DNA from: Candidatus Saccharibacteria bacterium UBA2951
Lineage (GTDB): Bacteria > Patescibacteriota > Saccharimonadia > Saccharimonadales > Saccharimonadaceae
NCBI GenBank assembly: GCA_002348615.1
Contig: DEBR01000003.1
Location: 1-64,000, forward strand
DNA length: 64,000 bases
Reading direction: 5' to 3'
The position numbers and the translations under genes are program-made. Below are positions 7,648-15,908 of the stretch, in pieces (positions within the stretch are counted from its first letter, which is position 1; each line of letters starts with the position of its first letter). Below the pieces are notes generated by a model. That model did not search any database and was not told where the DNA came from. It worked only from the letters and a program-made list of their open reading frames with translations.

Positions 7648-9438
7648 ATGGCAGATGCAATCGCCGACAGTCCAGAGAAAATCATCCAAGTCGCTGGTAG
7701 CATTACCGTCGGCGAACTTGCCGAACTGCTTAATCTGCCCGTCACGACGCTGATCGGTGAGCTGTTTAAGAACGGTATCATCGCCACAATCAACCAAAAG
7801 ATCGACTTCGAAACGGCAACCATTATCGTCGAAGAACTCGGCCTTGACGTCACCCTTGAAAAGAAGGAAGTCGCTACCGGTCCGGTACGTGAAGAGCACA
7901 AGTTGTCCGACAAAGCCGTCGAACGACCGCCGATCGTGGCAGTGATGGGTCATGTTGACCACGGCAAGACATCACTTCTCGACGCGATTCTTGAAACGAA
8001 GACCGTCGAAGGCGAAGCCGGGGGTATTACGCAGCACATCAGTGCCTACCAGGTTACGAAAAACGACCGCAAAATCACCCTGCTCGACACTCCTGGTCAC
8101 GAAGCTTTCGCGGCACTTCGCCAACACGGCGCGACGTTGACCGACGTGGTCATTATCGTCGTGGCTGCCGATGACGGCGTTAAACCACAAACCGTCGAAG
8201 CCATCCGTTTTGCCCGCGAAGCCAACGCCAAGATTGTTGTTGCCATCAATAAGATGGACAAAGAAACCGCCAATCCGCAACTGGTAAAGACACAGCTTGC
8301 TACCGAGCACGGCTTGAACCCCGAAGAATGGGGCGGTGACACGATTATGGTCGAAGTTTCAGCCAAGACCGGCCAAAACCTCGACAAACTGCTTGAAAGC
8401 GTGCTGCTTATCGCCGACCTCGAGGAGCTCAAGGCCGATGAGCACGTGCCAGCCGAAGGCTTGGTCATCGAGGCTCACACCGAAACCGGCCGTGGCTCGG
8501 TGGTCGGCTTATTAGTCGAACACGGTAAGCTCCACCCCGGTCAATACCTCGTAGCTGGAACATCCTACGGTAAGGTTCGTACCTTGCTAGATTTCGCTGG
8601 CAAAGCCATCAAAGAAGCCGGCCCAAGCACCCCTGTCACCGTGACCGGATTCAAAGATTTGCCACAGTTCGGCGACCAGTTCAACATCGTGAAGACTGAA
8701 AAAGAAGCCCGCCAGGCAACGGTTGCTAACCGGTTGGAGCGCGAACGCGAAGCCGCCGAAACGAATGTCACCTCGGCCGACATTCTGAAGCTTATGAGCC
8801 AAAAGCAGGAAGCCGCTGATTTTAACGTTATCGTCAAAGCCGACGTGCAGGGGTCGCTTACCTCTGTTATCGACAGTCTTCGCCTGATTGATACCCAAGG
8901 TGCTGTCAGTCTGCGTGTCGTTGGTTCAGGTGTCGGTAATATTTCTGAAAACGACGTACACCTGGCTGCGACCGAAGGGACGGTCATTTACGGCTTTAAC
9001 GTTGAACTCCCGCCGGCCGTCAAGCGCCAAGCGGCGCGCGACAAGGTGGAAGTCCGGCTTTACAAGGTGATTTACGAACTGCTTGATAACGCCAAGGAAA
9101 GCATGGAAGCCTTGATCGCGCCGGAAGTCGTCGAAACGGAAGTCGGTACGCTTACCATCAAAGGTGTCTTTAGGACGCTCAAAGACGAAGTCATTTGTGG
9201 TGGTGAAGTAACGAGCGGTAAGATTACGCCGGGCCTTTCTGCCCGGGTCATCCGTGGCGACGAGCAACTCGCCGAAGTCGAGGTTACCAAGGTACAGCGC
9301 AACCAATCGGAAGTCAAAGACGTCCACGAAGGCGATATGTGTGGCCTTAGCCTTAAGACGAACAAGAAACTTATTCTTGAAATCGACGACAAGCTCGAAT
9401 TCTTTAGCCGTGAACTGGTCAAGCGGACGCTGAAGTAA
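7648..9438 (+). CDS. infB: Translation initiation factor IF-2
   Basis: This 596-residue GTPase delivers initiator tRNA to the ribosome. It has a short IF2_N domain (about 20-70), G1 GHVDHGKT (101-108), DTPGH, NKMD, and the C-terminal domains that bind fMet-tRNA. It lacks the long variable N-terminal region of many IF-2 proteins. AAAGGAAG precedes the ATG. It follows rpsA and is closed by a strong terminator. The presence of fmt, def and map in the window shows that formyl-Met initiation is used. Confidence 0.96.
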   Translation: MADAIADSPEKIIQVAGSITVGELAELLNLPVTTLIGELFKNGIIATINQKIDFETATIIVEELGLDVTLEKKEVATGPVREEHKLSDKAVERPPIVAVMGHVDHGKTSLLDAILETKTVEGEAGGITQHISAYQVTKNDRKITLLDTPGHEAFAALRQHGATLTDVVIIVVAADDGVKPQTVEAIRFAREANAKIVVAINKMDKETANPQLVKTQLATEHGLNPEEWGGDTIMVEVSAKTGQNLDKLLESVLLIADLEELKADEHVPAEGLVIEAHTETGRGSVVGLLVEHGKLHPGQYLVAGTSYGKVRTLLDFAGKAIKEAGPSTPVTVTGFKDLPQFGDQFNIVKTEKEARQATVANRLEREREAAETNVTSADILKLMSQKQEAADFNVIVKADVQGSLTSVIDSLRLIDTQGAVSLRVVGSGVGNISENDVHLAATEGTVIYGFNVELPPAVKRQAARDKVEVRLYKVIYELLDNAKESMEALIAPEVVETEVGTLTIKGVFRTLKDEVICGGEVTSGKITPGLSARVIRGDEQLAEVEVTKVQRNQSEVKDVHEGDMCGLSLKTNKKLILEIDDKLEFFSRELVKRTLK

Positions 9439-9440
9439 CA

Positions 9441-9468
9441 AAAATCCCGCCAATCAGGCGGGATTTTT
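9441..9468. terminator. Bidirectional terminator
   Basis: AAAATCCCGCC (9441-9451) pairs with GGCGGGATTTT (9457-9467) around a 5-base loop. It ends infB on plus and the DUF5663-like gene on minus. Confidence 0.88.
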
Positions 9469-9482
9469 AATGAAGCGCTGAA

Positions 9483-9794
9483 CTACTTTGCCGCGTCGTT
9501 AATGCCTTCGGCGTTTTCGGCAAGTTCACCTAGAATGATATCAACTTCGTCCTGCGTAATTTGTTCAAGTTCCGGTACGTTTGTCGTCAACCACTCGGCA
9601 AGCTGCTCGTCGCTGGCGTGCGCCTGAATATCAAGCATTTCTTTGAGCTGTTCGTCACTGAGCGACGCGGTGATTTCAGCACCGACACGTTCTTCAAGCT
9701 CTTGGTTTAGGTGATCGAGCAGGGCATCGATATCTTGGTTTTCTAGGTTAATGCCGGCTGTCTCAAGCAGATCGCGGGTAATAATCGGGTTCAT
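9483..9794 (-). CDS. Small acidic DUF5663-like protein
   Basis: This 103-residue acidic, all-helical protein has no signal peptide. Residues about 20-75 (DHLNQELEERVG, SLSDEQLKEM) align by eye with residues 20-70 of the 187-aa protein at 14,407-14,970, so the two are paralogues. I place them in the Patescibacteria-associated DUF5663 family from memory. A possible -10 (TATACT) lies upstream on the minus strand. Function is unknown. Confidence 0.7.
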   Translation of the reverse strand: MNPIITRDLLETAGINLENQDIDALLDHLNQELEERVGAEITASLSDEQLKEMLDIQAHASDEQLAEWLTTNVPELEQITQDEVDIILGELAENAEGINDAAK

Positions 9795-9848
9795 AGGGTA
9801 TCCTCGTTTAGCTGTTTCGTTTTAGTATAACCGTTTTTATTGTTCAGC

Positions 9849-10838
9849 CTATGAACGACGGGCGTCGATGGCCGCACGACCGATGGCACGGGTAGCGGCG
9901 ACAGATGCACGGGTACGTTCGACTTTATCGGTCGCCTTATCTTTGGCGCTCAGCATCTTGTCACCGACGTAATCGGCACCGTTTTCAAGCTTAGCGAAGC
10001 CGCTCATCAAGGCGTCGCCGCTTTTGTCGTACGCTCTTCGAACTGATTCTTTGGTCGAAGACCAGCGCTGGCCCCAGCGTTCGCGCCGGGCTTGGCGGCG
10101 GGCAAGGGCAGCATTCTTACGAGCGACCAGCTTTTCTTTGATGCCTTCTTTTAGGCCAATCATCTTGTTACCTACGTAGTCGGCACCCTTGTCGAGTGAT
10201 TCCATGCTTTTATCGATAGCACCATTGTACGTGTCTTTTATCTTTGTTCCGACGGCTTCAACGCCACGCTGTGCAGCCATGTCGACACGGTCGGCAACGT
10301 CTAATGCCTTTTCTGTGGCGATAGCCTTGACGCCGGCGCCAAGTTCACGGGTAGCACGAGCCGCACGAAGAGCTGCTCGGCCAAGGCTGCGCAGCTTGGT
10401 TTTGGCGTATTCCTTGGTATCGGTCAGTTTTTCAGATGCCGTGTCAGCTATGTCAGCGCTGCCGCGGAGCAAGTTACCAATACGGCTGGCGCTTTGGTCG
10501 ACGCTGCTGGTAGCTGGGTCGGTTTCAGCGGCGGTTCCATCAAATTTCGCCTTAAGCTGATCGTAAATCGGGGATGATGCTTCAGTACCTACGACGGGTT
10601 CTACTGCATCTGTGCCGTTTAGTTCACGCAAAGTGGCAAGTTTACCATCGATATTCTCAACATGAATAGGGGCGGAAGGCGAGGATGTCTCGGCGCCGAT
10701 AGGTGCAAACGGATCAGTTTCGGTGGCCGGAGCAGAAAGGTCACCAGGGGCGACTTCCCACTGGGCAGCGGCATCATTTGCTTCTTGAGAAGATTCTTGG
10801 CTACGGCGGGCTTCCGCGAGGCGGTCTGCGAGTGACAT
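9849..10838 (-). CDS. Hypothetical long helical protein with internal repeats
   Basis: This 329-residue protein has an acidic, Ser/Thr/Pro-rich N-terminal third (1-115). The remaining Ala/Lys/Arg-rich region is predicted to be long amphipathic helices. A segment beginning GADYVGNKM recurs as GADYVGDKM about 70 residues later, and a related DRVDMAAQRGVEAVG unit precedes them. This layout resembles apolipoprotein- or LEA-like helical proteins. It has no signal peptide, membrane segment or recognised domain. Its promoter belongs to the TATGC-spacer class, as for other unknown genes in this window. Confidence 0.7.
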   Translation of the reverse strand: MSLADRLAEARRSQESSQEANDAAAQWEVAPGDLSAPATETDPFAPIGAETSSPSAPIHVENIDGKLATLRELNGTDAVEPVVGTEASSPIYDQLKAKFDGTAAETDPATSSVDQSASRIGNLLRGSADIADTASEKLTDTKEYAKTKLRSLGRAALRAARATRELGAGVKAIATEKALDVADRVDMAAQRGVEAVGTKIKDTYNGAIDKSMESLDKGADYVGNKMIGLKEGIKEKLVARKNAALARRQARRERWGQRWSSTKESVRRAYDKSGDALMSGFAKLENGADYVGDKMLSAKDKATDKVERTRASVAATRAIGRAAIDARRS

Positions 10839-10881
10839 AGTGTTCTATTTCCTTGTTTGATTTTTGAAGTTTATGTGATTA

Positions 10882-10910
10882 AGATTAGCATAAGTATTAT
10901 AAATTGTCAA
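10882..10910 (-). promoter_or_regulatory. Promoter of the 329-aa gene, TATGC-spacer class
   Basis: On the minus strand: TTGACA (10,910-10,905), a 17-nt spacer ending in CTTATGC, and TAATCT (10,887-10,882). The spacer differs from that at 117-133 at only two positions. Confidence 0.78.
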
Positions 10911-10918
10911 TGGAACAT

Positions 10919-10950
10919 AAAAAATACCCCTGTTCGGGGCGAATACTTTT
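10919..10950. terminator. Terminator separating the G+C-rich islet from native DNA
   Basis: CCCC (10,927-10,930) pairs with GGGG (10,936-10,939) around TGTTC, with a T run on the minus strand (A run 10,919-10,924) and a shorter one on plus. It stops the islet operon before the promoter at 10,882-10,910. Confidence 0.7.
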
Positions 10951-10957
10951 GTTGTCT

Positions 10958-11009
10958 CCCGCCGGGAGCGCTGGGGACCGAACTTCGGTTCCATACACTC
11001 CCGGACGGG
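10958..11009 (-). repeat. Long 3' hairpin at the end of the islet operon
   Basis: Arms 10,958-10,982 and 10,984-11,009 pair over most of their length (CCCG, CCGGGAG and ACCGAA blocks) with one interior loop. It has no T run, resembling the U-less hairpins at gene ends in G+C-rich Actinobacteria. The A+T-type terminator follows a few bases on. Confidence 0.6.
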
Positions 11010-11020
11010 AAGACATCACA

Positions 11021-11476
11021 TCAGACGGTCGGGTTGAGCCGTCCCACCACGCGCCGGAAGCGCTCCGACCGCCAGCCGAGGAACCCGACGACGGCGAAGA
11101 GCACCAACAGCACCAGCACGATCACGGGGACCGTGACCTGACCGGTCAGGACTCCCCAGATGATGGGGAGCAGACCGGCCACCAGCTTGCCGAACACGGC
11201 GACGAGCAGGGCTCCGTAGTGGAACCAGTCGTCGATCCGGTCCGGGGCCAGCATGCCGGCGAGGAACAGGACGAGCGTCGTGAGGATCACGACGACGGCC
11301 GTCCAGCCGGGCAGGCCGGTGACCCAGCACGTGGCGGTGACCAGGCTGATGAAGACGGCGCCGAGCCCCAGGGGGCGAGCGGAGTTGTCCTCATCGGCGA
11401 CCCAGTAGCTGAGCATGACCGCGGCGATGACGCCGACGATCGAAGCCCACAGGGGGATGAAGGTGATGGGGTACAT
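11021..11476 (-). CDS. Small integral membrane protein of the islet
   Basis: This 151-residue protein has about four or five hydrophobic segments, loops with DEDNS and APDRIDDW, and a basic C-terminal tail (WRSERFRR). No family is recognised. The ATG at 11,476 overlaps the TGA of the upstream gene as TGATG and has GAGGAG upstream, a classic coupled start; a GTG at 11,479 is the alternative. Codon use is strongly G+C-rich, unlike the neighbours. The pairing with a coiled-coil protein suggests a membrane partner for it, but this is inference. Confidence 0.7.
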   Translation of the reverse strand: MYPITFIPLWASIVGVIAAVMLSYWVADEDNSARPLGLGAVFISLVTATCWVTGLPGWTAVVVILTTLVLFLAGMLAPDRIDDWFHYGALLVAVFGKLVAGLLPIIWGVLTGQVTVPVIVLVLLVLFAVVGFLGWRSERFRRVVGRLNPTV

Positions 11477-12306
11477 CACTCCTCACCCCCGTCCTGGGCG
11501 CCCTGGTTCCGGCCGTGACCGGGGAGCCGGTCGCGCAGGCGGCGGCGCCCCTGGACGGGGGCCGGCTCCTGCATGCCGGGCACGACGTGGTCGTCGGGCT
11601 CGTGCACCACCGGGCCCGGGGTGGGGTCGGGCGCCGGCTGGCTGCCGGGCTCGACGTAGCCGAGGTCGACGGCCTGCTGGTGCCAGTGGTTGGCGCTCTG
11701 CTCCGCGGCCTCCTTGTCGGCGACGGCCTGGTCGAGCTCACCCTGAAGACGGGTGTTCTCGGCCTGAGCCGCCTCCTTGTCGGCGGTCGCGGTGCGGAGC
11801 TGAGCCTCGAGCTCGTCCACCCTCGTCTGGAGGGGGTTGGGCTGGTCGGCGTCCCGGTGGGCCTGGTCGAGCTCCCGCTGAAGGCGGGCGTTCTCGGCCT
11901 CGGCCTGGTCCAGGCGTGCCTGCAGGTTGGACGCGTGGCGCGCCTCGTCCCGCAGACGGTCCTGGCTGGCCGTCAGTGCCTGCACTTGTCCCTGGAGCTG
12001 CTGGACCTGCGCCTGGTTGGCGCCGTCCGTCTGCTGCTCCATCTGACCGATGCTGTCGACGATGCGGTCGCCGTGGATGGCGACGCCCTGAGCGAAGTGC
12101 TCGAGGAGTGTCGCCGCGGCGTTGCGGGCGTCGACGGGCTTGCTGTGCCGGCTGGCAGCCGACTCGGCGATGCCGATGAGGGCGCCGTGGGCGTCCGCGA
12201 CGGCGTCGGTGTAGCGGGTGGTGGCCTGGTCGAGGCGGGACGTTGCCCGCGCCTCGACCAGCTTCCCGATGTTGATCTCGGGGAGCAGGGTGTCGTTGTC
12301 CGACAT
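11476..12306 (-). CDS. Coiled-coil protein of the islet
   Basis: This 276-residue protein has a globular N-terminal part (about 1-105), then a long coiled coil (about 105-215) rich in Gln, Ala, Glu and Leu with heptad spacing (QLQGQVQAL, RLDQAEAENARLQRELDQ). The tail is Pro-rich and then basic (RRRLRDRLPGHGRNQG). It has no signal peptide or enzyme motif. AAAGAAG precedes the ATG. Long plus-strand ORFs across the same DNA are shadows caused by high G+C. Structural or phage-type scaffold roles are possible, but no function can be assigned. Confidence 0.7.
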   Translation of the reverse strand: MSDNDTLLPEINIGKLVEARATSRLDQATTRYTDAVADAHGALIGIAESAASRHSKPVDARNAAATLLEHFAQGVAIHGDRIVDSIGQMEQQTDGANQAQVQQLQGQVQALTASQDRLRDEARHASNLQARLDQAEAENARLQRELDQAHRDADQPNPLQTRVDELEAQLRTATADKEAAQAENTRLQGELDQAVADKEAAEQSANHWHQQAVDLGYVEPGSQPAPDPTPGPVVHEPDDHVVPGMQEPAPVQGRRRLRDRLPGHGRNQGAQDGGEE

Positions 12307-12486
12307 GGCGATTCTTCTTTCGTTCGATGGACGTGGAAGTGTGAAGTCACGGCCTTCCTTGAGGGGGAAACCGCCGATCCGACATTGCTGCAGCTCATGT
12401 CGGATAGGGAAGGCAGGCCGTCATACGGTCGGCCATCCCTACCCAACATATACGCTGTAATGGTACGTGGATTGATGAGATGTCAA
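12307..12486 (-). promoter_or_regulatory. Promoter and structured leader of the islet operon
   Basis: On the minus strand, TTGACA (12,486-12,481) and CATTAC (12,462-12,457) are 18 nt apart. The leader of about 140 nt contains a perfect 9-bp stem, ATCCGACAT (12,377-12,385) with ATGTCGGAT (12,397-12,405), and a GGCCG/CGGCC stem. The remainder of the gap up to 12,580 is A+T-rich and I see nothing else in it. Confidence 0.4.
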
Positions 12487-12579
12487 TGTACCTCAGTGAG
12501 TTCCCAAAAGACCTCGAACTTGATACGTTAAACATAATAGCATTTTATTGTAGATATGTCAAGTATATCCATAAGAATA

Positions 12580-12608
12580 TTGACTTAATATACTATTTAT
12601 GCTAAGAT
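12580..12608 (+). promoter_or_regulatory. Promoter of the 563-aa gene, TATGC-spacer class
   Basis: TTGACT (12,580-12,585), a 17-nt spacer ending in TTTATGC, and TAAGAT (12,603-12,608). The leader to the ATG at 12,650 is about 35 nt and lacks a convincing Shine-Dalgarno sequence. Confidence 0.75.
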
Positions 12609-12649
12609 ATTCCCAATAATTAATCGTTACCACGAAAGTTACCATAATC

Positions 12650-14341
12650 ATGTCTGAAACCGCGCCACGCACCTCAACCGAATCATCGAGCCGATATCCG
12701 GTAATCGCGAACGCACCTGCGGCGCTTCAATTGGAATTCGTTGACGGATTAGTCGGGTACGACGCTCAACTGGCGGAACAGTTTACTCACGAGGACGATC
12801 AGAGCGATTACGAAGCCTATCGTGAACGGAAGGTTGACGAACTGCTGGCTGAAAACGGTATTGTTGACGGCGATGACGAAGAAGCCCACGCTCAGTATCT
12901 ACTGGCCAAAGACATATATATGCAGGTGATTCAGTACGACGAGGACGAGTGGCTAGTCCGACAGGATGGCGCAGAGGTACCGCCCCGTAACTTGGTATTC
13001 CGCCGCATACTTGCCGAATACCCAACCGAATCGACACGTGGTCGCCATGTTGCTGATGGCGAAACCGCTGGTACGGATGAATCTGCCAATCAATCGGACA
13101 CAGATACATCGGATGTGAATGATACTGAAGACGTGAACGGTACTGAGCCGTCTGTCGACATGGACGCTCTTCACGAAGAAGCGTTACTGGAAAATGCGCG
13201 TTTCGACGTCAATGGTGCCCGTGAGTCGTGGGCGACAGTATCCGCTAAACGACAGGGTCGTGCTTTCGGTAAAACCAAGGACCACGATGCCGTGCGCGAC
13301 GATTATCATGCCAAAGTACAGGCGCTTGGAATCTTGGAACTTGAAGGCCGTATCAATCCTGAAGATGATGAGACGACCAAGAACGCGATCGTCATAGCTT
13401 ACTTGTTTGAAGAGCAACGTCGTTTGCGTGAACTGACAACCGAGAAGCTGCAAGGTACAAAAGTAGGCAAGTTCGTGAAATTCATGAACAAAGGTAGTTT
13501 CGGTATGCGACTATTAAAAGGCTTTGGCGTCGGTGTCGCCGTTGGAGCAGGTGGTGCATTACTGCTTGGTGCCGCTGGTGCCGCTGCTGGAGCTGCCGTC
13601 GCGGTCGGTGCAAGTCGGTTTGTTAAGGGCTACGCTTCAAACGACCGTCACCGTGGCATGCAGACCGCCGAAGAATCGTTTATTGATGAGAATGGCGAAA
13701 ATCTCGTTTATCTTGAAGAAAGTGACGGTGCTTCCGTCGCCGATAAAGTAAGTGCTGCCGCGCGCACATACAACGAAGACTTTGAACACGACACGAAGCA
13801 AGAGCAAGTGAAGCGTCGTAAGGCATTGGCCTGGGGTGTCGGATCTGTCGCCGTCGGTGCAGGTGTCGGTTACGGCCTAGCTCACAGCGGTGATGCCGTT
13901 AACGCGGTCAAGGACTGGTGGAACGGCCCGAATGCCAAAGACGTAACACCAGGCGGTGTTGACCAACAACCTGATATGGACCATGACGGTATTGCCGACC
14001 AGTTCGATCACGATCGTGATGGTGACGGTGTGCCAAACCGCTTTGATGACGCTCCGAATAACCCCGACGTCACTAACATCGGTCCGGATTGGTCAGACTT
14101 CAGTCAAGAAGCCCGTTTCGTTGAACCTGGCGAGGGTGGCTTCCAGACGTTGAAAGAAATGGGCATTCCTGAAAATAAGTGGGAATCAATCTGGCAAGAT
14201 GCCGGTGAGAAGCTGCACGAAGAGGGTAAGACATACACCATGGATGATGGTCGTTGGGGCTGGGATCGTTCAATGCGTTTGACGGACCATGACCTGAACA
14301 TTATTGCCCAGGCGGCCCAGCACAACGGCGTCAAGCTATAA
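12650..14341 (+). CDS. Hypothetical membrane protein with thrombospondin-3-like Ca-binding repeats
   Basis: This 563-residue protein has an acidic N-terminal region (1-180) and a charged helical region. A Gly/Ala-rich hydrophobic stretch with glycine-zipper character lies at about 285-325, and a second hydrophobic segment follows the basic KRRKALAW. Next comes an Asp-rich stretch, MDHDGIADQFDHDRDGDG, that matches thrombospondin type-3/dockerin-like calcium loops. The C-terminal part is about 100 residues with several Trp. No family covers the whole. The Ca-binding part is probably extracellular, which would suit a surface protein. It shares the special promoter type. Confidence 0.72.
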   Translation: MSETAPRTSTESSSRYPVIANAPAALQLEFVDGLVGYDAQLAEQFTHEDDQSDYEAYRERKVDELLAENGIVDGDDEEAHAQYLLAKDIYMQVIQYDEDEWLVRQDGAEVPPRNLVFRRILAEYPTESTRGRHVADGETAGTDESANQSDTDTSDVNDTEDVNGTEPSVDMDALHEEALLENARFDVNGARESWATVSAKRQGRAFGKTKDHDAVRDDYHAKVQALGILELEGRINPEDDETTKNAIVIAYLFEEQRRLRELTTEKLQGTKVGKFVKFMNKGSFGMRLLKGFGVGVAVGAGGALLLGAAGAAAGAAVAVGASRFVKGYASNDRHRGMQTAEESFIDENGENLVYLEESDGASVADKVSAAARTYNEDFEHDTKQEQVKRRKALAWGVGSVAVGAGVGYGLAHSGDAVNAVKDWWNGPNAKDVTPGGVDQQPDMDHDGIADQFDHDRDGDGVPNRFDDAPNNPDVTNIGPDWSDFSQEARFVEPGEGGFQTLKEMGIPENKWESIWQDAGEKLHEEGKTYTMDDGRWGWDRSMRLTDHDLNIIAQAAQHNGVKL

Positions 14342-14406
14342 GTATTCTCATTCCTTGCGTCGTTGAGGTACAATAGGGTAAACGACGTTAGATAAAGGAC
14401 CGTTTT

Positions 14407-14970
14407 ATGTTTCGACTGGATGAGCAATTTCTGAAGGACATCGGCCTCGACAGCCTGCCTGAAGAACAAAAGAAACCATTCCTGCAGCATATTTATAGCG
14501 AACTCGAACTTCGGGTTGGTACACGGCTGTCGGATGGGCTATCAGACGCCCAATTAGAGGAATTTGAAAAGATTATTGACCGCGACCAAGAGAAGGTCCA
14601 AGCCTGGCTTGCCGAGCACGCGCCAAACTATCAGTCCGAAGAAGCCTTCGGCAAATTACAGCAGGCGACCGGCCTCGAAGCCACCGACCCGCGATTAGTG
14701 GCTGAATTTACGGCGACCAAGTGGCTTGAAGTTAACCGACCGGACTACCGCGACGTCGTTGCGCAAGTGCTGGATGAGCTGAAGAGTGAAATCATCAGTA
14801 ACCGGGACGCGATTCTAGGAGGCATGGGCGGTCAGGCACAGCCAGAACCGCAACCCCAGCAACCGGTAGCACCACCTGCCCAACCTGAAGACATGCCGTT
14901 ACCACCGCAGAACAGCGGGGCACAGCCATCGGGCACTCCGGGTGACATGCCACAATACCCAACCAGGTAA
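14407..14970 (+). CDS. DUF5663-like protein with Pro/Gln-rich tail
   Basis: This 187-residue protein has an N-terminal half (1-75) that resembles the 103-aa protein at 9,483-9,794 (SELELRVGTRLSDGLSDAQLEEF). The middle helical part (about 80-140) is specific to it, and the last 45 residues are Pro/Gln-rich and disordered. It has no signal peptide. The promoter may include TACAAT about 30 nt before the ATG. Function is unknown; the N-terminal domain is probably a protein-interaction helix bundle. Confidence 0.7.
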   Translation: MFRLDEQFLKDIGLDSLPEEQKKPFLQHIYSELELRVGTRLSDGLSDAQLEEFEKIIDRDQEKVQAWLAEHAPNYQSEEAFGKLQQATGLEATDPRLVAEFTATKWLEVNRPDYRDVVAQVLDELKSEIISNRDAILGGMGGQAQPEPQPQQPVAPPAQPEDMPLPPQNSGAQPSGTPGDMPQYPTR

Positions 14971-14971
14971 T

Positions 14972-15000
14972 AAAAAACCCGCCGACACGGCGGATTTTTT
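14972..15000. terminator. Bidirectional terminator
   Basis: Arm 14,972-14,984 pairs with 14,988-15,000 (CCGCCG/CGGCGG core, A6/T6 ends, one C-A mismatch). It serves the DUF5663-like gene and fmt. Confidence 0.82.
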
Positions 15001-15008
15001 AGTCATCG

Positions 15009-15908
15009 CTATTTTAGATAGCCCTTTATGAATGCGCCGGCAGTCATCGTTTTGCCACTTGGCGCGATCAGTTCATCGATACTTAACACGCCGTCTTTGA
15101 AGGGTATATCAAGCGGAGACGTCTGGGTAGCCGAAAGATGCGCCTGAAGAATGATGATGTCTTGACCGGCTATGGTAAGACGAGCCCGCGGGAACGCTTT
15201 GTAGGCTCGGACCAGTCGCTCGGCTTGCTCTGCGGTATGCGCGGAAGGGTTCAGCTTGGCGTCTGCCTTCGTAATCAGCTGGCAGTAAGTGGCTTTCGAC
15301 TCATCCTGCGGTGTCGGCTTGAGTGAGCCGTCAAATATCCTGGGAAGCGCCGCCATAAGTTCGGTGGCCGCTAGCGTCGCTAATTTTTGGCTGAGGTGCG
15401 GCGACGTCTCATATTTTGGTAAGTTGAATTCTACCTGGTGGTAGACGGGCCCAGCATCCATTTTAGCTGTCAGACTCATGATAGAAATACCGGTGGATTC
15501 GTCACCGTTCGCGATGGCGGATTCGATGGGGCTTGGGCCGCGATATTTCGGAAGGAGCGATGGGTGGATGTTGATGATGCCGAATGGGAACAGGTCGATC
15601 AGCTTTTGCGGTACGATGCGGCCGTACGCGACCAACACGCCCGCGTCGGCACCGTAGGCAGCCAGGGTATCGTATATATCCATCGGTCGCTCAGGCAAGT
15701 GGACGGGAATGTCGTACTGCTTGGCGAGTTCGGCGACTTCAAGTGGACGAGGCTTACGCGAACGCGTACCGGAGTCGTTCGCGACGACGGCTTTTATGTC
15801 GTACCCAGCATCGATAAGCGCCTGAAGTACCGGCGTCTCGGTATGGTCGAGTCCGCTGACGAGGCGCTCGTTACCGAAGAAAACCAGTTTACGACCAGAG
15901 TTCGACAT
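15009..15908 (-). CDS. fmt: Methionyl-tRNA formyltransferase
   Basis: This 299-residue enzyme formylates Met-tRNA(fMet) using 10-formyl-tetrahydrofolate. The N-terminal formyltransferase domain (about 5-185) carries the catalytic block NIHPSLLPKYRGPSPI and the downstream MDAGP. The C-terminal tRNA-binding domain covers about 205-299. The gene overlaps the 3' end of def by 20 nt, so the two initiation-processing enzymes are co-expressed downstream of priA. Length is typical. Confidence 0.95.
   Translation of the reverse strand: MSNSGRKLVFFGNERLVSGLDHTETPVLQALIDAGYDIKAVVANDSGTRSRKPRPLEVAELAKQYDIPVHLPERPMDIYDTLAAYGADAGVLVAYGRIVPQKLIDLFPFGIINIHPSLLPKYRGPSPIESAIANGDESTGISIMSLTAKMDAGPVYHQVEFNLPKYETSPHLSQKLATLAATELMAALPRIFDGSLKPTPQDESKATYCQLITKADAKLNPSAHTAEQAERLVRAYKAFPRARLTIAGQDIIILQAHLSATQTSPLDIPFKDGVLSIDELIAPSGKTMTAGAFIKGYLK

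Larger units (their letters stand above)
10952..12500. other. G+C-rich islet of foreign composition
   Basis: Composition changes sharply here: the 60 bases from 12,001 contain 40 G+C, against 32 in the 60 bases from 24,001. Codon choice turns to GCC, CTG, GTG and CGG. The islet holds two coupled minus-strand genes, a structured leader and a long 3' hairpin. I saw no integrase, tRNA or direct repeat at the edges. Native promoters and terminators on both flanks are intact. Confidence 0.7.

Noticed and set aside
10904..11518. 204-codon plus-strand ORF rich in Asp, Glu and Gly
   Set aside because: It crosses the terminator at 10,919 and the long hairpin, and is opposite the membrane-protein gene. 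Its composition is typical of an antisense shadow.
11415..12531. Long plus-strand ORFs (254 and 338 codons) across the first islet
   Set aside because: They are G+C-driven shadows. The minus-strand frame has a ribosome-binding sequence, TGATG coupling and a sensible coiled-coil protein; the plus frames give Arg/Gly/Pro- or Leu/Val/Gly-biased products without such starts.
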